Assembly (NCBI RefSeq): GCF_015160855.1
Contig: NZ_CP063373.1
Location: 124,001-188,000, forward strand
Origin: Streptomyces ferrugineus
Lineage (GTDB): Bacteria; Actinomycetota; Actinomycetes; Streptomycetales; Streptomycetaceae
Direction: 5' to 3'
DNA length: 64,000 bases
The notes under the pieces are model-generated. The model saw nothing but the letters and a program-made list of their open reading frames with translations, ran no database searches and had not been told where the DNA came from. A program made the position numbers and the translations under genes. Below, in pieces: positions 43,253 through 51,900 of the stretch; position 1 is the first letter of the stretch; every line of letters begins with the position of its first letter.

Positions 43253-44434
43253 TCAGTTACCCCCCTCTACGTCCGAGAACGACGCCTGGTAGGCGGCGAA
43301 CCGGGCGCGCTCCTCGTCGACGAGCGCATGCCCGTCCGCGTACACGTTCTCGAAGATCGCGAAGTGGTCCGGGTCCGGCATGGCGCGGACCGCCTCGCGC
43401 ACTCGCTTGCCCAACGCCTCGCTCTCGGCCTCCAGTTCCGCGAAGAATCCCTCGTCCGCGTGATTTGAGGCCTCGAGGTGGCGGCGAAGGCGCAGGATCG
43501 GGTCCTTCGCCTCCCAGGCCTGGCGCTCCTCATCCCCCCGGTAGCGGGTGGGGTCGTCGGAGGTGGTGTGGGCGCCCATGCGGTACGTGTACGCCTCGAC
43601 CAGCGTCGGCCCCTCGCCGCCGCGGGCGCGCTCCAGCGCCCACTTCGTCACGGCGAGGCAGGCCAGGACGTCGTTGCCGTCGACGCGGACGCCGGGGAAG
43701 CCGAAGCCCTGGGCGCGCTGGTAGAGCGGCACACGGGTCTGCTTCTCGGTCGGCTCGGAGATCGCCCACTGGTTGTTCTGGCAGAAGAACACCACGGGGG
43801 CGTTGTAGACCGCGGAGAAGGTGAAGGACTCGGCCACGTCGCCCTGGCTGCTCGCGCCGTCGCCGAAGTAGGCGATGACCGCGCTGTCGGCGCCGTCCTT
43901 GGTGATGCCCATCGCGTAGCCCGTGGCGTGCAGCGTCTGGGAGCCGATGACGATCGTGTAGAGCTGGAAGTTGTTGCTGTTGGGATCCCAGCCGCCGTTG
44001 TTCACGCCGCGGAACATGCCGAGCAGGTTCGTCGGGTCGACCCCGCGACACCAGGCGACGCCGTGCTCACGGTAGGTCGGGAAGACGTAGTCGTCCTCGC
44101 GGGTGGCCCGGCCGGAGCCGATCTGGGCGGCCTCCTGGCCGAGCAGCGACGCCCACAGGCCCAGCTCGCCCTGGCGCTGCAGGGAGGTGGCCTCGGCGTC
44201 GAAGCGTCGGGTGAGCACCATGTCGCGGTAGAGGCCGCGGAGCTCTTCGGGGGTGATGCCGGCGACGTACTTGTCGTACTCGGCGTTCTTGACGCGCTTG
44301 CCCTCGGGCGTCAGCAGCTGCACGAGCTCGGGGTCGGCGCCCTGCGATTTCCTTGCGGTTGTGGTCTTGCCGGCCGTGCTCTTGGTACCGGCGCTGCGTC
44401 GCGGCTTTCGCGCGGCAGTGCTCTCCACGGTCAC
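43253..44434 (-). CDS. bkdF: Branched-chain 2-oxoacid dehydrogenase E1 alpha
   Basis: A 393-residue decarboxylase subunit oxidising 2-oxo acids of Val, Leu and Ile. The thiamine diphosphate motif is YFGDGASSQGDVAE through FFCQNNQWAIS (GDG-x-NN). The phosphorylation-loop region YRMGAHTTSDDPTRYR is also typical. The N terminus has an odd 30-residue Lys/Arg/Thr/Ala extension (STAARKPRRSAGTKSTAG). Starts at GTG 44434 after GGAGGAG. First gene of the bkdFGH operon; loss of bkdF in S. avermitilis is known to stop natural avermectin starter supply. Confidence 0.94.
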   Translation of the reverse strand: MTVESTAARKPRRSAGTKSTAGKTTTARKSQGADPELVQLLTPEGKRVKNAEYDKYVAGITPEELRGLYRDMVLTRRFDAEATSLQRQGELGLWASLLGQEAAQIGSGRATREDDYVFPTYREHGVAWCRGVDPTNLLGMFRGVNNGGWDPNSNNFQLYTIVIGSQTLHATGYAMGITKDGADSAVIAYFGDGASSQGDVAESFTFSAVYNAPVVFFCQNNQWAISEPTEKQTRVPLYQRAQGFGFPGVRVDGNDVLACLAVTKWALERARGGEGPTLVEAYTYRMGAHTTSDDPTRYRGDEERQAWEAKDPILRLRRHLEASNHADEGFFAELEAESEALGKRVREAVRAMPDPDHFAIFENVYADGHALVDEERARFAAYQASFSDVEGGN

Positions 44435-44628
44435 GTGTGCTCCTCCGTCGGTCCGGCTACCCGGGTTCGCCGGGTGCCAGTGCGGCTCACCTGAAGCCCT
44501 ACGGACGCACAGGGTGGGTGCGGCTCGTTGGGGGACAGGCGTGACAGGTGCCCCGGCGAGCGCCCTGCAAAAAGCACGTTACCCAGTGCTCCACATTTCT
44601 GTGAAACCCCTCCTGACCTGCGTTTTTG

Positions 44629-44642
44629 CTTGGATATCCAAG
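44629..44642. promoter_or_regulatory. Perfect palindrome CTTGGATATCCAAG upstream of bkdFGH
   Basis: This 14-bp palindrome lies 195 bp upstream of the bkdF start in an AT-rich pocket preceded by TTTTT. Lrp/AsnC-family regulators favour sites of this kind, so BkdR is a candidate ligand, but this is inference. Confidence 0.5.
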
Positions 44643-44776
44643 TAAATCGCGAAAGTCGGGAACAACTCCTGGTCACAGCCTTGCAGGGGGCCGGAACAAC
44701 GGCACGTTATATCGGTGACCCAGGTCACGGGAAGAGGCGCCGGGAAGAGATCGACCGAAAGGAAGATCAAATACAA

Positions 44777-44812
44777 GCGCGCGTGGAGCCCGTTTCCGGG
44801 CCACACGCGCGC
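44777..44812 (-). terminator. Terminator of the Ser/Thr kinase gene
   Basis: Arms GCGCGCGTG (44777-44785) and CACGCGCGC (44804-44812) with an inner GCCCG/CGGGC stem and TTTC loop, 34 bp beyond the kinase stop on the minus strand. Confidence 0.75.
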
Positions 44813-44845
44813 GTGGGAGGTGCTTGCGGTTTCAACCGAGCGGGG

Positions 44846-46411
44846 TCAGCCCCCGGTGGTGCCGTCCGTCGGAGCCGTGGGGGGCGTCGTCGGCACGGTG
44901 GGGTCCTCCGTCGGATCCTCGGTGGGGTCCTCCGTCGGATCCTCCGTGGGCTCCTGCGTCGTCGGCTGCTCGGTCGGCGTGTACGAGGGCTGCTCGGTCG
45001 GCGTGTACGAGGGCTGCTCGGTCGGCGTGTAGTCCGGGTCGCCGCCCGTGCCGCCACCGTCGTCGGTGACCTCCTCCGTCGGCTCCTCGGTCGGCTCGTC
45101 CGTGGGCTCCTCGGTCGCCTTGTCCTCGTCGGCGGTCTGCGACGTGGTCGGCGTCGGTGTGGTGTCCGTACCGCCGCCGCCACCGCCGCCGCCGTTGTTC
45201 AGCGCCAGCGCCACGCCCGCCGCGATGGCGATCACCGCGAGGACGGCCAGGATCCACAGCTTGCCGCGACCGCCGCCGCCCTTGTTGCCGTGCCCCTCGA
45301 AGCCTCCGTCGTCTCCGCCCCCGTACCGGTTGGGCAGGATCGGCTGCGGGATCTGCGTCGTACCGGCGCCGGAGTCGCCGGGGTGCCCCATGACGGTCGT
45401 GTTCGCGAAGCCGGCCGCCGGGGTGTGCCGGCCGTCGTGCACGGCCACCGGGCCGGTGTTCCAGGTGCCGGTGTGGCCGCCCTGGTCGTACAGCATCTGC
45501 AGGCCGTACTGGACGAGCCCGCGCATCTCCTCGGCCGTCTGGAAGCGGTCGTCGGGCTCCTTGGCGAGCGAGCGCATGACCAGGCCGTCGAGCTCGGGCG
45601 GCGTGGCGTCGGAGACCTCGGAGGGCGGGGTCGGGATGTCCTGGACGTGCTGGTAGACCACCGACAGCGGGGTCTCGCCGGTGAACGGCGGCCGCAGCGC
45701 CAGAAGTTCGTAGAGCAGACAGCCGGTCGCGTACAGGTCGGAGCGGTGGTCGACCGCCTTGCCGAGCGCCTGCTCGGGCGACAGGTACTGCGGCGTGCCC
45801 ATGACCATGCCGGTCTGCGTCATCGTCGACTGCGCACCGTGCAGGGCGCGCGCGATGCCGAAGTCCATCACCTTCACGGCGCCGTTGTTGGTGATGATGA
45901 CGTTGGCGGGCTTGATGTCGCGGTGCACGATGCCGTGCTGGTGGGAATAGGCGAGCGCCTCCAGGACGCCGGAGACGATGATCAGCGCCTGCTCCGGGCC
46001 GGGGGCCTCGGCGTTGATCAGGAGGTCGCGGATGGTCCGCCCCTCGACGATCTCCATGACGATGTACGGCACGCTCTGGCCGCCCACGACGTCCTCGCCG
46101 GAGTCGTACACGGCGACGATCGCGTGATGGTTGAGGCCGGCCACCGACTGCGCCTCGCGCGTGAAGCGGGCCTTGGACACCGGGTCCTCGGCGAGGTCCG
46201 AGCGCAGCAGCTTGACCGCCACGGTACGGCCGAGACGCACGTCCTCGGCCGCGAACACCTCGGCCATGCCGCCCCGGCCGAGTCTGCGGGTCAGCCGGTA
46301 ACGGCCGTCCCCGACAAGTCCGCCATTACCCCACATTTCCGGCGCGTCTGACATACCGCCGCCAGCCGCCTCGGGGTCGGACGGGCCCTGAGCGCGCTGC
46401 TGCTGTGCCAT
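44846..46411 (-). CDS. Transmembrane Ser/Thr protein kinase with Thr/Pro/Glu-rich extracellular tail
   Basis: A 521-residue kinase of the PknB-like actinobacterial type. Kinase domain at about 38-300: G-loop LGRGGMAEVF, Lys in TVAVKLL, HRDIKPANV, DFG in VMDFGIA and the activation-loop GMVMGTPQYLSPEQ. A cytoplasmic linker leads to one membrane helix (about 383-405, KLWILAVLAVIAIAAGVALA). The outside part has no PASTA domain; it is an acidic TEEPT / EDPT tail with three PSYTPTEQ-type copies. The tail may attach to the cell wall or be glycosylated; inference. Divergent from the PASTA kinase at 46763. Confidence 0.93.
   Translation of the reverse strand: MAQQQRAQGPSDPEAAGGGMSDAPEMWGNGGLVGDGRYRLTRRLGRGGMAEVFAAEDVRLGRTVAVKLLRSDLAEDPVSKARFTREAQSVAGLNHHAIVAVYDSGEDVVGGQSVPYIVMEIVEGRTIRDLLINAEAPGPEQALIIVSGVLEALAYSHQHGIVHRDIKPANVIITNNGAVKVMDFGIARALHGAQSTMTQTGMVMGTPQYLSPEQALGKAVDHRSDLYATGCLLYELLALRPPFTGETPLSVVYQHVQDIPTPPSEVSDATPPELDGLVMRSLAKEPDDRFQTAEEMRGLVQYGLQMLYDQGGHTGTWNTGPVAVHDGRHTPAAGFANTTVMGHPGDSGAGTTQIPQPILPNRYGGGDDGGFEGHGNKGGGGRGKLWILAVLAVIAIAAGVALALNNGGGGGGGGTDTTPTPTTSQTADEDKATEEPTDEPTEEPTEEVTDDGGGTGGDPDYTPTEQPSYTPTEQPSYTPTEQPTTQEPTEDPTEDPTEDPTEDPTVPTTPPTAPTDGTTGG
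44890..45035 (-). repeat. Short tandem repeats encoding the kinase tail
   Basis: Two repeat families lie together: about 12-bp copies encoding EDPT (four units) and 24-bp copies encoding PSYTPTEQ (two full units and flanking partial ones). Near-identity of the DNA copies indicates expansion by slippage. Confidence 0.8.
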
Positions 46412-46762
46412 CAGTCCTCGCCGTCGTTTCTGCCCGCGGTGCGCGCGGTGTTGTTACGGTCTCCGTCGGCCACGCTACAGCCTCCGCGCAAGCCGTCGGT
46501 CCGAGACGGTCGCCCCAACCGGACGGAGACGGACCGGCCATGAAACCGGTACCCCGTCCACTCGTGCAAATTCTGTGCACCGACGGTACGGCCGCTGTAA
46601 CGCTTCCGCGACGCTCCCTTCGCGTACGGTCACGGAACGGGCACCGCGCTTGACCTGTCAGTGCCGTGGGGCAGACTTGGCCGGGAATAGCACATTGGAT
46701 CACTCGGGATCACTCGATCCACGGCGATCGCAGGCGCCCGAGAGGCACGGGGGACGCAGAAC
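46412..46762. other. Divergent promoter region between two Ser/Thr kinase genes
   Basis: No gene is apparent in these 351 bp. The right half is less GC-rich and has a TTGACC hexamer near 46648 and close repeats of GGATCACTC (46695-46715) before the PASTA-kinase start; these are likely promoter and regulatory parts. No clear -10 sequence or operator can be assigned. Confidence 0.5.
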
Positions 46763-48412
46763 ATGAGCCAGGACGGCGCACAGGGCGGTACCGGGGGGCG
46801 GGCGCTGGCCGGCGGCCGCTATCAGCTGCGCGACTTGCTCGGCCAGGGCGGCATGGCCTCCGTGCACCTCGCGTACGACTCCGTGCTCGACCGGCAGGTC
46901 GCGGTCAAGACGCTGCACACCGAGCTCGGCCGCGAGCAGGCCTTCCGCGAGCGCTTCCGCCGCGAGGCCCAGGCCGTGGCCAAACTCACGCACACCAATA
47001 TCGTCTCGGTCTTCGACACCGGCGAGGACACCGTCGACGACATGACGACGCCGTACATCGTCATGGAGTACATCGAGGGCCGCCCGCTCAGCTCGGTCTT
47101 CGACGAGGACGTACGGCAGTTGGGCGCGATGCCCGCCGACAAGGCGCTGAAGATCACCGCGGATGTGCTGGCCGCGCTGGAGATCAGCCATGAGATGGGG
47201 CTGGTCCACCGGGACATCAAGCCGGGCAACGTGATGCTGAACAAGCGTGGCGTGGTCAAGGTGATGGACTTCGGCATCGCGCGCGCCATGCAGTCCGGTG
47301 TGACGTCGATGACACAGACCGGCATGGTGGTCGGCACCCCGCAGTACCTCTCGCCCGAGCAGGCGCTCGGCCGGTCCGTGGACGCCCGCTCCGACCTCTA
47401 CTCGGTCGGCATCATGCTGTTCCAGCTCGTCACCGGGCGGCTGCCGTTCGACGCCGACTCGCCGCTGGCGATCGCGTACGCGCATGTGCAGGAGGAGCCG
47501 GTCGCCCCGTCCTCGATCAACCGGGCGCTGCCGCCGGCCGTGGACGCGCTGGTGTCCCGCGCCCTGAAGAAGAACCCGAACGAACGCTTCCCGAGCGCCG
47601 AGTCCATGCGCGACGAGTGCCTGCGCGTGGCCGCCTCCCTCCAGGCGACCCCGCCGAGCATCGTGCCGGGCGCGCAGACGCAGAGCGGCCAGGGCGTCGG
47701 CGCCTCGGTGTTCCCGCCGGTCGGCCAGACGCCGCCGCCCGGGGGCCCCGTCCAGACGCCGTACCAGCAGACCCCGGCGCCGAACCCGTACGGCACCCCG
47801 CCGCCGTCCGCGCCCACTCCGCCGTCCGCGCCCTCTCCGTCGTACGGCTATCCGCAGCAGCCCGGCTACCAGACGCCCCAGCCGGCGGCGTACTCCCCGC
47901 AGCCGGGCCACCCGACGCCGCCGTACACCATCTCGCCCCAGCCGCAGCCCGCTTCGGGCGGCGGCAGGAACAACCGGCCCGTCGTCATCGGCTCGATCGT
48001 CGTGTCCATCGTCGCGGTCGTCGGCCTGATCGTGGCACTGTCGCTGAACGGCAACGGCAACGAGGGTGACGCGGGCGGGGGCGGTAACCCCAGCACGTCG
48101 GAGACGACACATGCGGCGGGCTACCGCGGGCCGGACGAATCCAAGACGATCGAGACGACGGAGTGCACCGAGCCACTGGAGTCGAACCGCGACCCCGACA
48201 AGGTGCAGATGCCGAACTTCACGTACAAGAACTGGGATTCGGTGCTCGCCTGCCTCAAGGCCGCCGGCTGGACCTACGAGACGACCCGGGTGGACGAGAA
48301 CACCTTCGGCGACGGCAGCGTGTTGGGGCAGTCCCCGAAGGCGGACACGGACTTCGACCCGGACAACCCGCCGAAGATCGAATTCCAGGTCTCCACCGGT
48401 AACCCGGCCTGA
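46763..48412 (+). CDS. Transmembrane Ser/Thr protein kinase with PASTA domain
   Basis: A 549-residue PknB-like kinase. Kinase domain at about 20-285: LLGQGGMASVH, VAVKTLH, VHRDIKPGNV, VMDFGIARAM and GMVVGTPQYLSPEQ. A long Pro/Gln/Tyr-rich cytoplasmic linker (about 300-400) is followed by one membrane helix (about 402-424, VIGSIVVSIVAVVGLIVAL). The outside has a single PASTA domain (about 467-545; NFTYKNWDSVLACLKAAGWTY). PASTA domains bind peptidoglycan fragments, so wall growth or germination signalling is likely. The nearest neighbours are the divergent kinase and a small secreted protein. Confidence 0.93.
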   Translation: MSQDGAQGGTGGRALAGGRYQLRDLLGQGGMASVHLAYDSVLDRQVAVKTLHTELGREQAFRERFRREAQAVAKLTHTNIVSVFDTGEDTVDDMTTPYIVMEYIEGRPLSSVFDEDVRQLGAMPADKALKITADVLAALEISHEMGLVHRDIKPGNVMLNKRGVVKVMDFGIARAMQSGVTSMTQTGMVVGTPQYLSPEQALGRSVDARSDLYSVGIMLFQLVTGRLPFDADSPLAIAYAHVQEEPVAPSSINRALPPAVDALVSRALKKNPNERFPSAESMRDECLRVAASLQATPPSIVPGAQTQSGQGVGASVFPPVGQTPPPGGPVQTPYQQTPAPNPYGTPPPSAPTPPSAPSPSYGYPQQPGYQTPQPAAYSPQPGHPTPPYTISPQPQPASGGGRNNRPVVIGSIVVSIVAVVGLIVALSLNGNGNEGDAGGGGNPSTSETTHAAGYRGPDESKTIETTECTEPLESNRDPDKVQMPNFTYKNWDSVLACLKAAGWTYETTRVDENTFGDGSVLGQSPKADTDFDPDNPPKIEFQVSTGNPA

Positions 48413-48584
48413 CAAGCTCCGCGCCATAGCGGCGGAGTGAGCCCCAGCGGCCTTCCGCGTCCTGCATGGCCGCCTTCGACAGGGCGTTACGCCCCTCACA
48501 GCATTGTTGATCATGTTGTGGCATGGGCATGCCCTCCATATCATTGCGACTCAAGGAAAATGATCTTGCATACAGGGGGAACCC

Positions 48585-49004
48585 TTGAAGACGAAGTTCA
48601 GACGTGCCCTCGCCGTGGGTGCCGCCGCGCTCGGCGTCCTCGCCTTCTCCGCGAGCCCCGCGTCCGCCGGCGATGTGTCCAGGACCTACGGCGGGGTCTA
48701 CGGCGCGGCGTCCTTCCACTACGCGAGTAAGACCTACGCCGACCACATCTACCTCGAGCTGCTCGACCGTGAGCCCGACGGGCATCACGTCCGCCTCCGG
48801 GTGCAGTCCCTCACGCCGAACCGCGTGCTGACCAGCTACGCCTGGCGCAAGGTGACCACCGGCGCCGGCACCACCGGCCAGTGGGTGACCGAACTGACGG
48901 ACAGCCGCGGCATCTGGGCGCTGCGCATCCAGGTCTGCGTCTTCGAGGGGGAGAGGGCACTGGGCTGCGACGAGTCCGCCTGGGACGGCAACATCTACTA
49001 CTGA
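48585..49004 (+). CDS. Small secreted protein, 139 aa
   Basis: I recognise no domain. The signal peptide is clear: residues 1-28 (KTKFRRALAVGAAALGVLAF then SASPASA). The mature 111 residues are rich in aromatic and basic residues and have two cysteines (QVCVFEGERALGCDE) that could form a disulfide. It starts with TTG 48585, supported by CAGGGGGA five bases before. The upstream 170 bp are noticeably AT-rich, suggesting strong regulation. Similar small secreted proteins with this layout are common in Streptomyces and usually unannotated. Confidence 0.75.
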   Translation: MKTKFRRALAVGAAALGVLAFSASPASAGDVSRTYGGVYGAASFHYASKTYADHIYLELLDREPDGHHVRLRVQSLTPNRVLTSYAWRKVTTGAGTTGQWVTELTDSRGIWALRIQVCVFEGERALGCDESAWDGNIYY

Positions 49005-49061
49005 TCCCGATCAGCCCGGCAGGGCGGCCTCCGCGTTGCCGTCGCGAGCAGCGGAGGCACG

Positions 49062-49124
49062 CGGGGCCCACGACAGCGGGAGCCCGGCACTCGGAGTGCC
49101 GGGCTCCCGCTGTCGTGGGCCCCG
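49062..49124. terminator. Very long perfect bidirectional terminator
   Basis: A 30-bp stem with no mismatch (arms 49062-49091 and 49095-49124) and only CGG as loop, placed between convergent genes: 57 bp after the secreted-protein stop and 5 bp before the Bpa stop. This is the strongest hairpin in the window. Confidence 0.92.
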
Positions 49125-49129
49125 TCGTC

Positions 49130-49672
49130 CTACAGGTACGGCCCGCCCGAGCGGCCGCCCGGCTGCTGCTCGCCGTCCTCGTGGCCGCCGACGCCCGGCG
49201 GGAGGGCGCGGCGCATCTGCTCGAGCTGGGCGCGTGCGGCCATCTGCTGGGCGAAGAGCGTGGTCTGGATGCCGTGGAAGAGGCCCTCCAGCCAGCCGAC
49301 CAACTGGGCCTGCGCGATACGCAGTTCCGCGTCGGACGGAGTCCCGTCGTCCGTGAAGGGCAGGGAGAGCCGCTCCAGTTCCTCGACTAGCTCCGGGGCC
49401 AGTCCGTCCTCCAGCTCCTTCACCGAGCTGGCGTGGATCTCCTTCAGCCGGACCCGGCTCGCCTCGTCCAGAGGAGCGGCGCGCACTTCTTCGAGCAGCT
49501 GCTTGATCATGCTGCCGATCCGCATGACCTTCGCCGGCTGCTCGACCATCTCCGTCACCGGGACCTCGCGGGAGTCCTCGTCTCCGTTGCCGCCGGTGAG
49601 CGCCATCCCGTCCTGGCCCACGACCAGGATCTGGGGGTTCTCGGACGGCCTTTCGTTCCTCGGCATCTCCAT
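49130..49672 (-). CDS. bpa: Bacterial proteasome activator Bpa (DUF2587)
   Basis: A 180-residue ring-forming, ATP-independent proteasome activator that delivers unfolded proteins to the 20S core. The long helical middle (about 45-150; EMVEQPAKVMRIGSMIKQLLEE, ELRIAQAQLVGWLEGLFHGI) is the family's four-helix bundle. The C terminus ends GGPYL, matching the G-x-Y-L tail that docks in the proteasome alpha pockets. Start ATG 49672 is my choice by length against the mycobacterial protein of about 178 residues; GTG 49690 is possible. The proteasome genes themselves are not in the window. Confidence 0.9.
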   Translation of the reverse strand: MEMPRNERPSENPQILVVGQDGMALTGGNGDEDSREVPVTEMVEQPAKVMRIGSMIKQLLEEVRAAPLDEASRVRLKEIHASSVKELEDGLAPELVEELERLSLPFTDDGTPSDAELRIAQAQLVGWLEGLFHGIQTTLFAQQMAARAQLEQMRRALPPGVGGHEDGEQQPGGRSGGPYL

Positions 49673-49836
49673 GCCGCCATTCTCTCGCACCCGTACAGCT
49701 CATCATCGTGGTGCCCCCCGTGTGGGGTGATCCACCGTTTACGCACGGCCGGTTTCCGCCACTACCGGGGCGCCGGATTGGATCGGGTGGCGGAGTCCGA
49801 AATGCCGGGTGTGCTGGGCGCTGTGATGGTTGTTCC

Positions 49837-50685
49837 ATGACTTCATGGCTGGGGGCGGTGCGGGAGCGTACGCGAGCTGCTCCGAGTCGGTCGCACGGTG
49901 TGCCGTGGCCGGCGGGGACGCTGGTCGTGGTGGTGACGGGGTTGACCGTCGGGCTGTGGGGGGCCGGGGTGTCGTACGGCGTCGATGATCCGCGGGGGGC
50001 GGGGCCGTCCGGTTCCACGGGTGCGTCGCACTCGCCCCTGGTGCCCTCCGCGCCCGTGGTTTCGCCCACGGCGCCCTCCGGGACGTCGTCCGGCTCCGCG
50101 GCCGAGGGCGACGCCCGTCCTTCCCCCGGTCCTCCGGGTGCGTCCGAGGGGCCGTCCGCCTCCGCCGAGAGGACCGAGGAGAGCGCCGAGGAGGGGTCGG
50201 AGGCCACGGCGAAACCGACGGCCTCGGCCAAGCCCACCGCGCACGGACCCACCGCCTCCTCCCCCACGCCCTCCGCCAAGCCGTCCCGGGCCGGGAGCCG
50301 GGCGGGTGAGGGACGGGACCGGCCGGGGCGGCCCGGGCGGGTGAAGGGGCCGCTGGAGGACGAGGAGGCGGGGCGGGAGAAGGGGAAGGGGAGGGACAGG
50401 CCTGGCCGTGAGGAGGATGTCGGCGAAGGGCGCGACCCGGGAGCGCCGGAGGAGGAAGGGGAGGAGGACGGCTGGGGCATGCCCGAGAGCTCGGACGCCG
50501 CCGAGGCCCCCGCCCGGGATTCGACGCCCTCCACCCCGCCGACCCGCCCCGCACGGCATCCCGCCCCGCACGCCGACGGCCCCACCGAGCCCGTGCTCGA
50601 AGTGCTGCCCCTGGGCACCGGCCTGGTACTGATCGGGCTCGGACTGGGCCTCGCCTTCGTGGGGCTTCGGCTGCGGCGGGGCTAG
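49837..50685 (+). CDS. Ser/Pro/Glu-rich membrane-anchored hypothetical protein
   Basis: A 282-residue low-complexity protein. An N-terminal hydrophobic helix (residues about 26-48, AGTLVVVVTGLTVGLWGAG) and a C-terminal helix (about 258-278, GTGLVLIGLGLGLAFVGL) flank about 200 residues rich in Ser, Pro, Ala, Thr, Glu and Arg. The C terminus looks like a cell-wall sorting tail (LPLGTG, hydrophobic stretch, RLRRG), but LPLGTG is not the standard LPxTG or LAxTG. No function can be given. Codon position bias supports a real gene despite the composition. Confidence 0.6.
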   Translation: MTSWLGAVRERTRAAPSRSHGVPWPAGTLVVVVTGLTVGLWGAGVSYGVDDPRGAGPSGSTGASHSPLVPSAPVVSPTAPSGTSSGSAAEGDARPSPGPPGASEGPSASAERTEESAEEGSEATAKPTASAKPTAHGPTASSPTPSAKPSRAGSRAGEGRDRPGRPGRVKGPLEDEEAGREKGKGRDRPGREEDVGEGRDPGAPEEEGEEDGWGMPESSDAAEAPARDSTPSTPPTRPARHPAPHADGPTEPVLEVLPLGTGLVLIGLGLGLAFVGLRLRRG

Positions 50686-50729
50686 CGGGCGCTGTCCGGG
50701 GAGGGAGGTGGCCGCGCGGGCCCGGCGTC

Positions 50730-51710
50730 CTACGGCGCGACGAGCAGCACCTTCCCCACGTGTCCGCTCTCCTCGAGCACCCGGTGCGCCTCGGACGCCT
50801 CGCTCATCGGCAGTTCGCGGTCGACGACCGGACGTACGTGACCGGCCTCCACCAGGGGCCAGACGTGTTCGCGTACGGCCGCCACGATCGCCGCCTTCTC
50901 GGCGAGCGGACGGGCCCGCAGCGAGGTCGCGCTGATGGCGCCGCGCTTGGCCAGCAGCGCGCCGATGTTGAGCTCGCCCTTGACGCCGCCCTGCATGCCG
51001 ATGATGGCGAGGCGCCCGTTGACGGCGAGGGCCTGGACGTTGCGGTCGAGGTACTTGGCGCCCATGTTGTCGAGGATGACGTCGGCTCCGGCCCCGTCGG
51101 TGGCCTCCTTGACCTCGGCGACGAAGTCCTGTTCCCGGTAGTTGATCAGGATGTCGGCGCCCAGCTCGGCGCACCGGTCCAGCTTCTCCTTGCTGCCCGC
51201 GGTGACGGCGACCCTGGCGCCGACGGCCTTGGCGAGCTGGATGGCCATGGTGCCGATGCCGCTGGAGCCGCCGTGCACCAGCAGCGTCTCGCCGGGGCGG
51301 AGGTGGGCGACCATGAACACGTTGGACCAGACCGTGCAGACCACCTCGGGCAGTGCGGCGGCCTGCGTCAGGCTCAGGCCCTTGGGCACGGGCAGCAGCT
51401 GGCCGGCCGGGACGGCGACCTTCTCGGCGTAGCCGCCGCCCGCCAGCAGCGCGCACACCTCGTCGCCGACGGCCCAGCCGGAGACACCCGGGCCGACCTC
51501 GGCGATCCGGCCGGAGCACTCCAGGCCGGGGTAGGGGGAGGTGCCGGGCGGCGGGTTGTAGAAGCCCTGGCGCTGCAGGATGTCGGCGCGGTTGACGGCC
51601 CCGGCCGTCACTTCGACCAGCACCTCGCCCTCACCGGCCACGGCGTCGGGGACCTCGTCCCACACCAGTGCCTCGGGCCCACCAGGTTCGGGAATCGTGA
51701 TCGCATGCAT
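50730..51710 (-). CDS. NAD(P)H quinone oxidoreductase (PIG3-like MDR family)
   Basis: A 326-residue zinc-free medium-chain reductase. It shows the family start MHAITIPEPGGPEALVWDEV, substrate-channel AGAVNRADILQRQGFYNPPPG as in PIG3, and the NADPH-binding Rossmann motif LLVHGGSSGIGTMAIQLAKAVGARV. Catalytic zinc ligands of alcohol dehydrogenases are absent. It should reduce quinones with NADPH. ATG 51710 is chosen because it starts the family domain exactly; upstream in-frame codons have no support. Divergent from the ABC exporter by 190 bp. Confidence 0.9.
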   Translation of the reverse strand: MHAITIPEPGGPEALVWDEVPDAVAGEGEVLVEVTAGAVNRADILQRQGFYNPPPGTSPYPGLECSGRIAEVGPGVSGWAVGDEVCALLAGGGYAEKVAVPAGQLLPVPKGLSLTQAAALPEVVCTVWSNVFMVAHLRPGETLLVHGGSSGIGTMAIQLAKAVGARVAVTAGSKEKLDRCAELGADILINYREQDFVAEVKEATDGAGADVILDNMGAKYLDRNVQALAVNGRLAIIGMQGGVKGELNIGALLAKRGAISATSLRARPLAEKAAIVAAVREHVWPLVEAGHVRPVVDRELPMSEASEAHRVLEESGHVGKVLLVAP

Positions 51711-51900
51711 GGCACGGACGCTACTCCTCGGCCCTCGTCCTCCAGCCGCAGGTCCCTGGGACCTTCTTCCCCCTGTCCTCGGACCTTGGACGGGTCTGCG
51801 GGAAATCCCTGTGCGGAACCGATGAGTTTGCGCGACCGTAAAAGTCTCCCCATGCGTAGCCCAGAACCGCGGAAGGACCACTCGGAAGGATCCCGACAGC

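Larger units (their letters stand above)
44435..44845. other. Intergenic region between bkdF and the Ser/Thr kinase gene
   Basis: No gene seen in these 411 bp. From left to right it holds the bkdF leader and likely promoter, a 14-bp palindrome at 44629, an AT-richer stretch unusual for the genome, two GCACGTTA direct copies (44574 and 44702 areas) and the kinase terminator at 44777. Confidence 0.7.

Noticed and set aside
44594..44607. Possible third parS (ends in GTGAAAC)
   Set aside because: Only the right half matches; the left seven bases have five mismatches, so it is not a ParB site.
44890..45035. CRISPR-like regular repeats
   Set aside because: The repeats are in frame, lack unique spacers and encode the kinase tail.
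50585..50680. Sortase substrate signal in the Ser/Pro-rich protein
   Set aside because: LPLGTG does not meet LPxTG or LAxTG; the tail topology is only similar.
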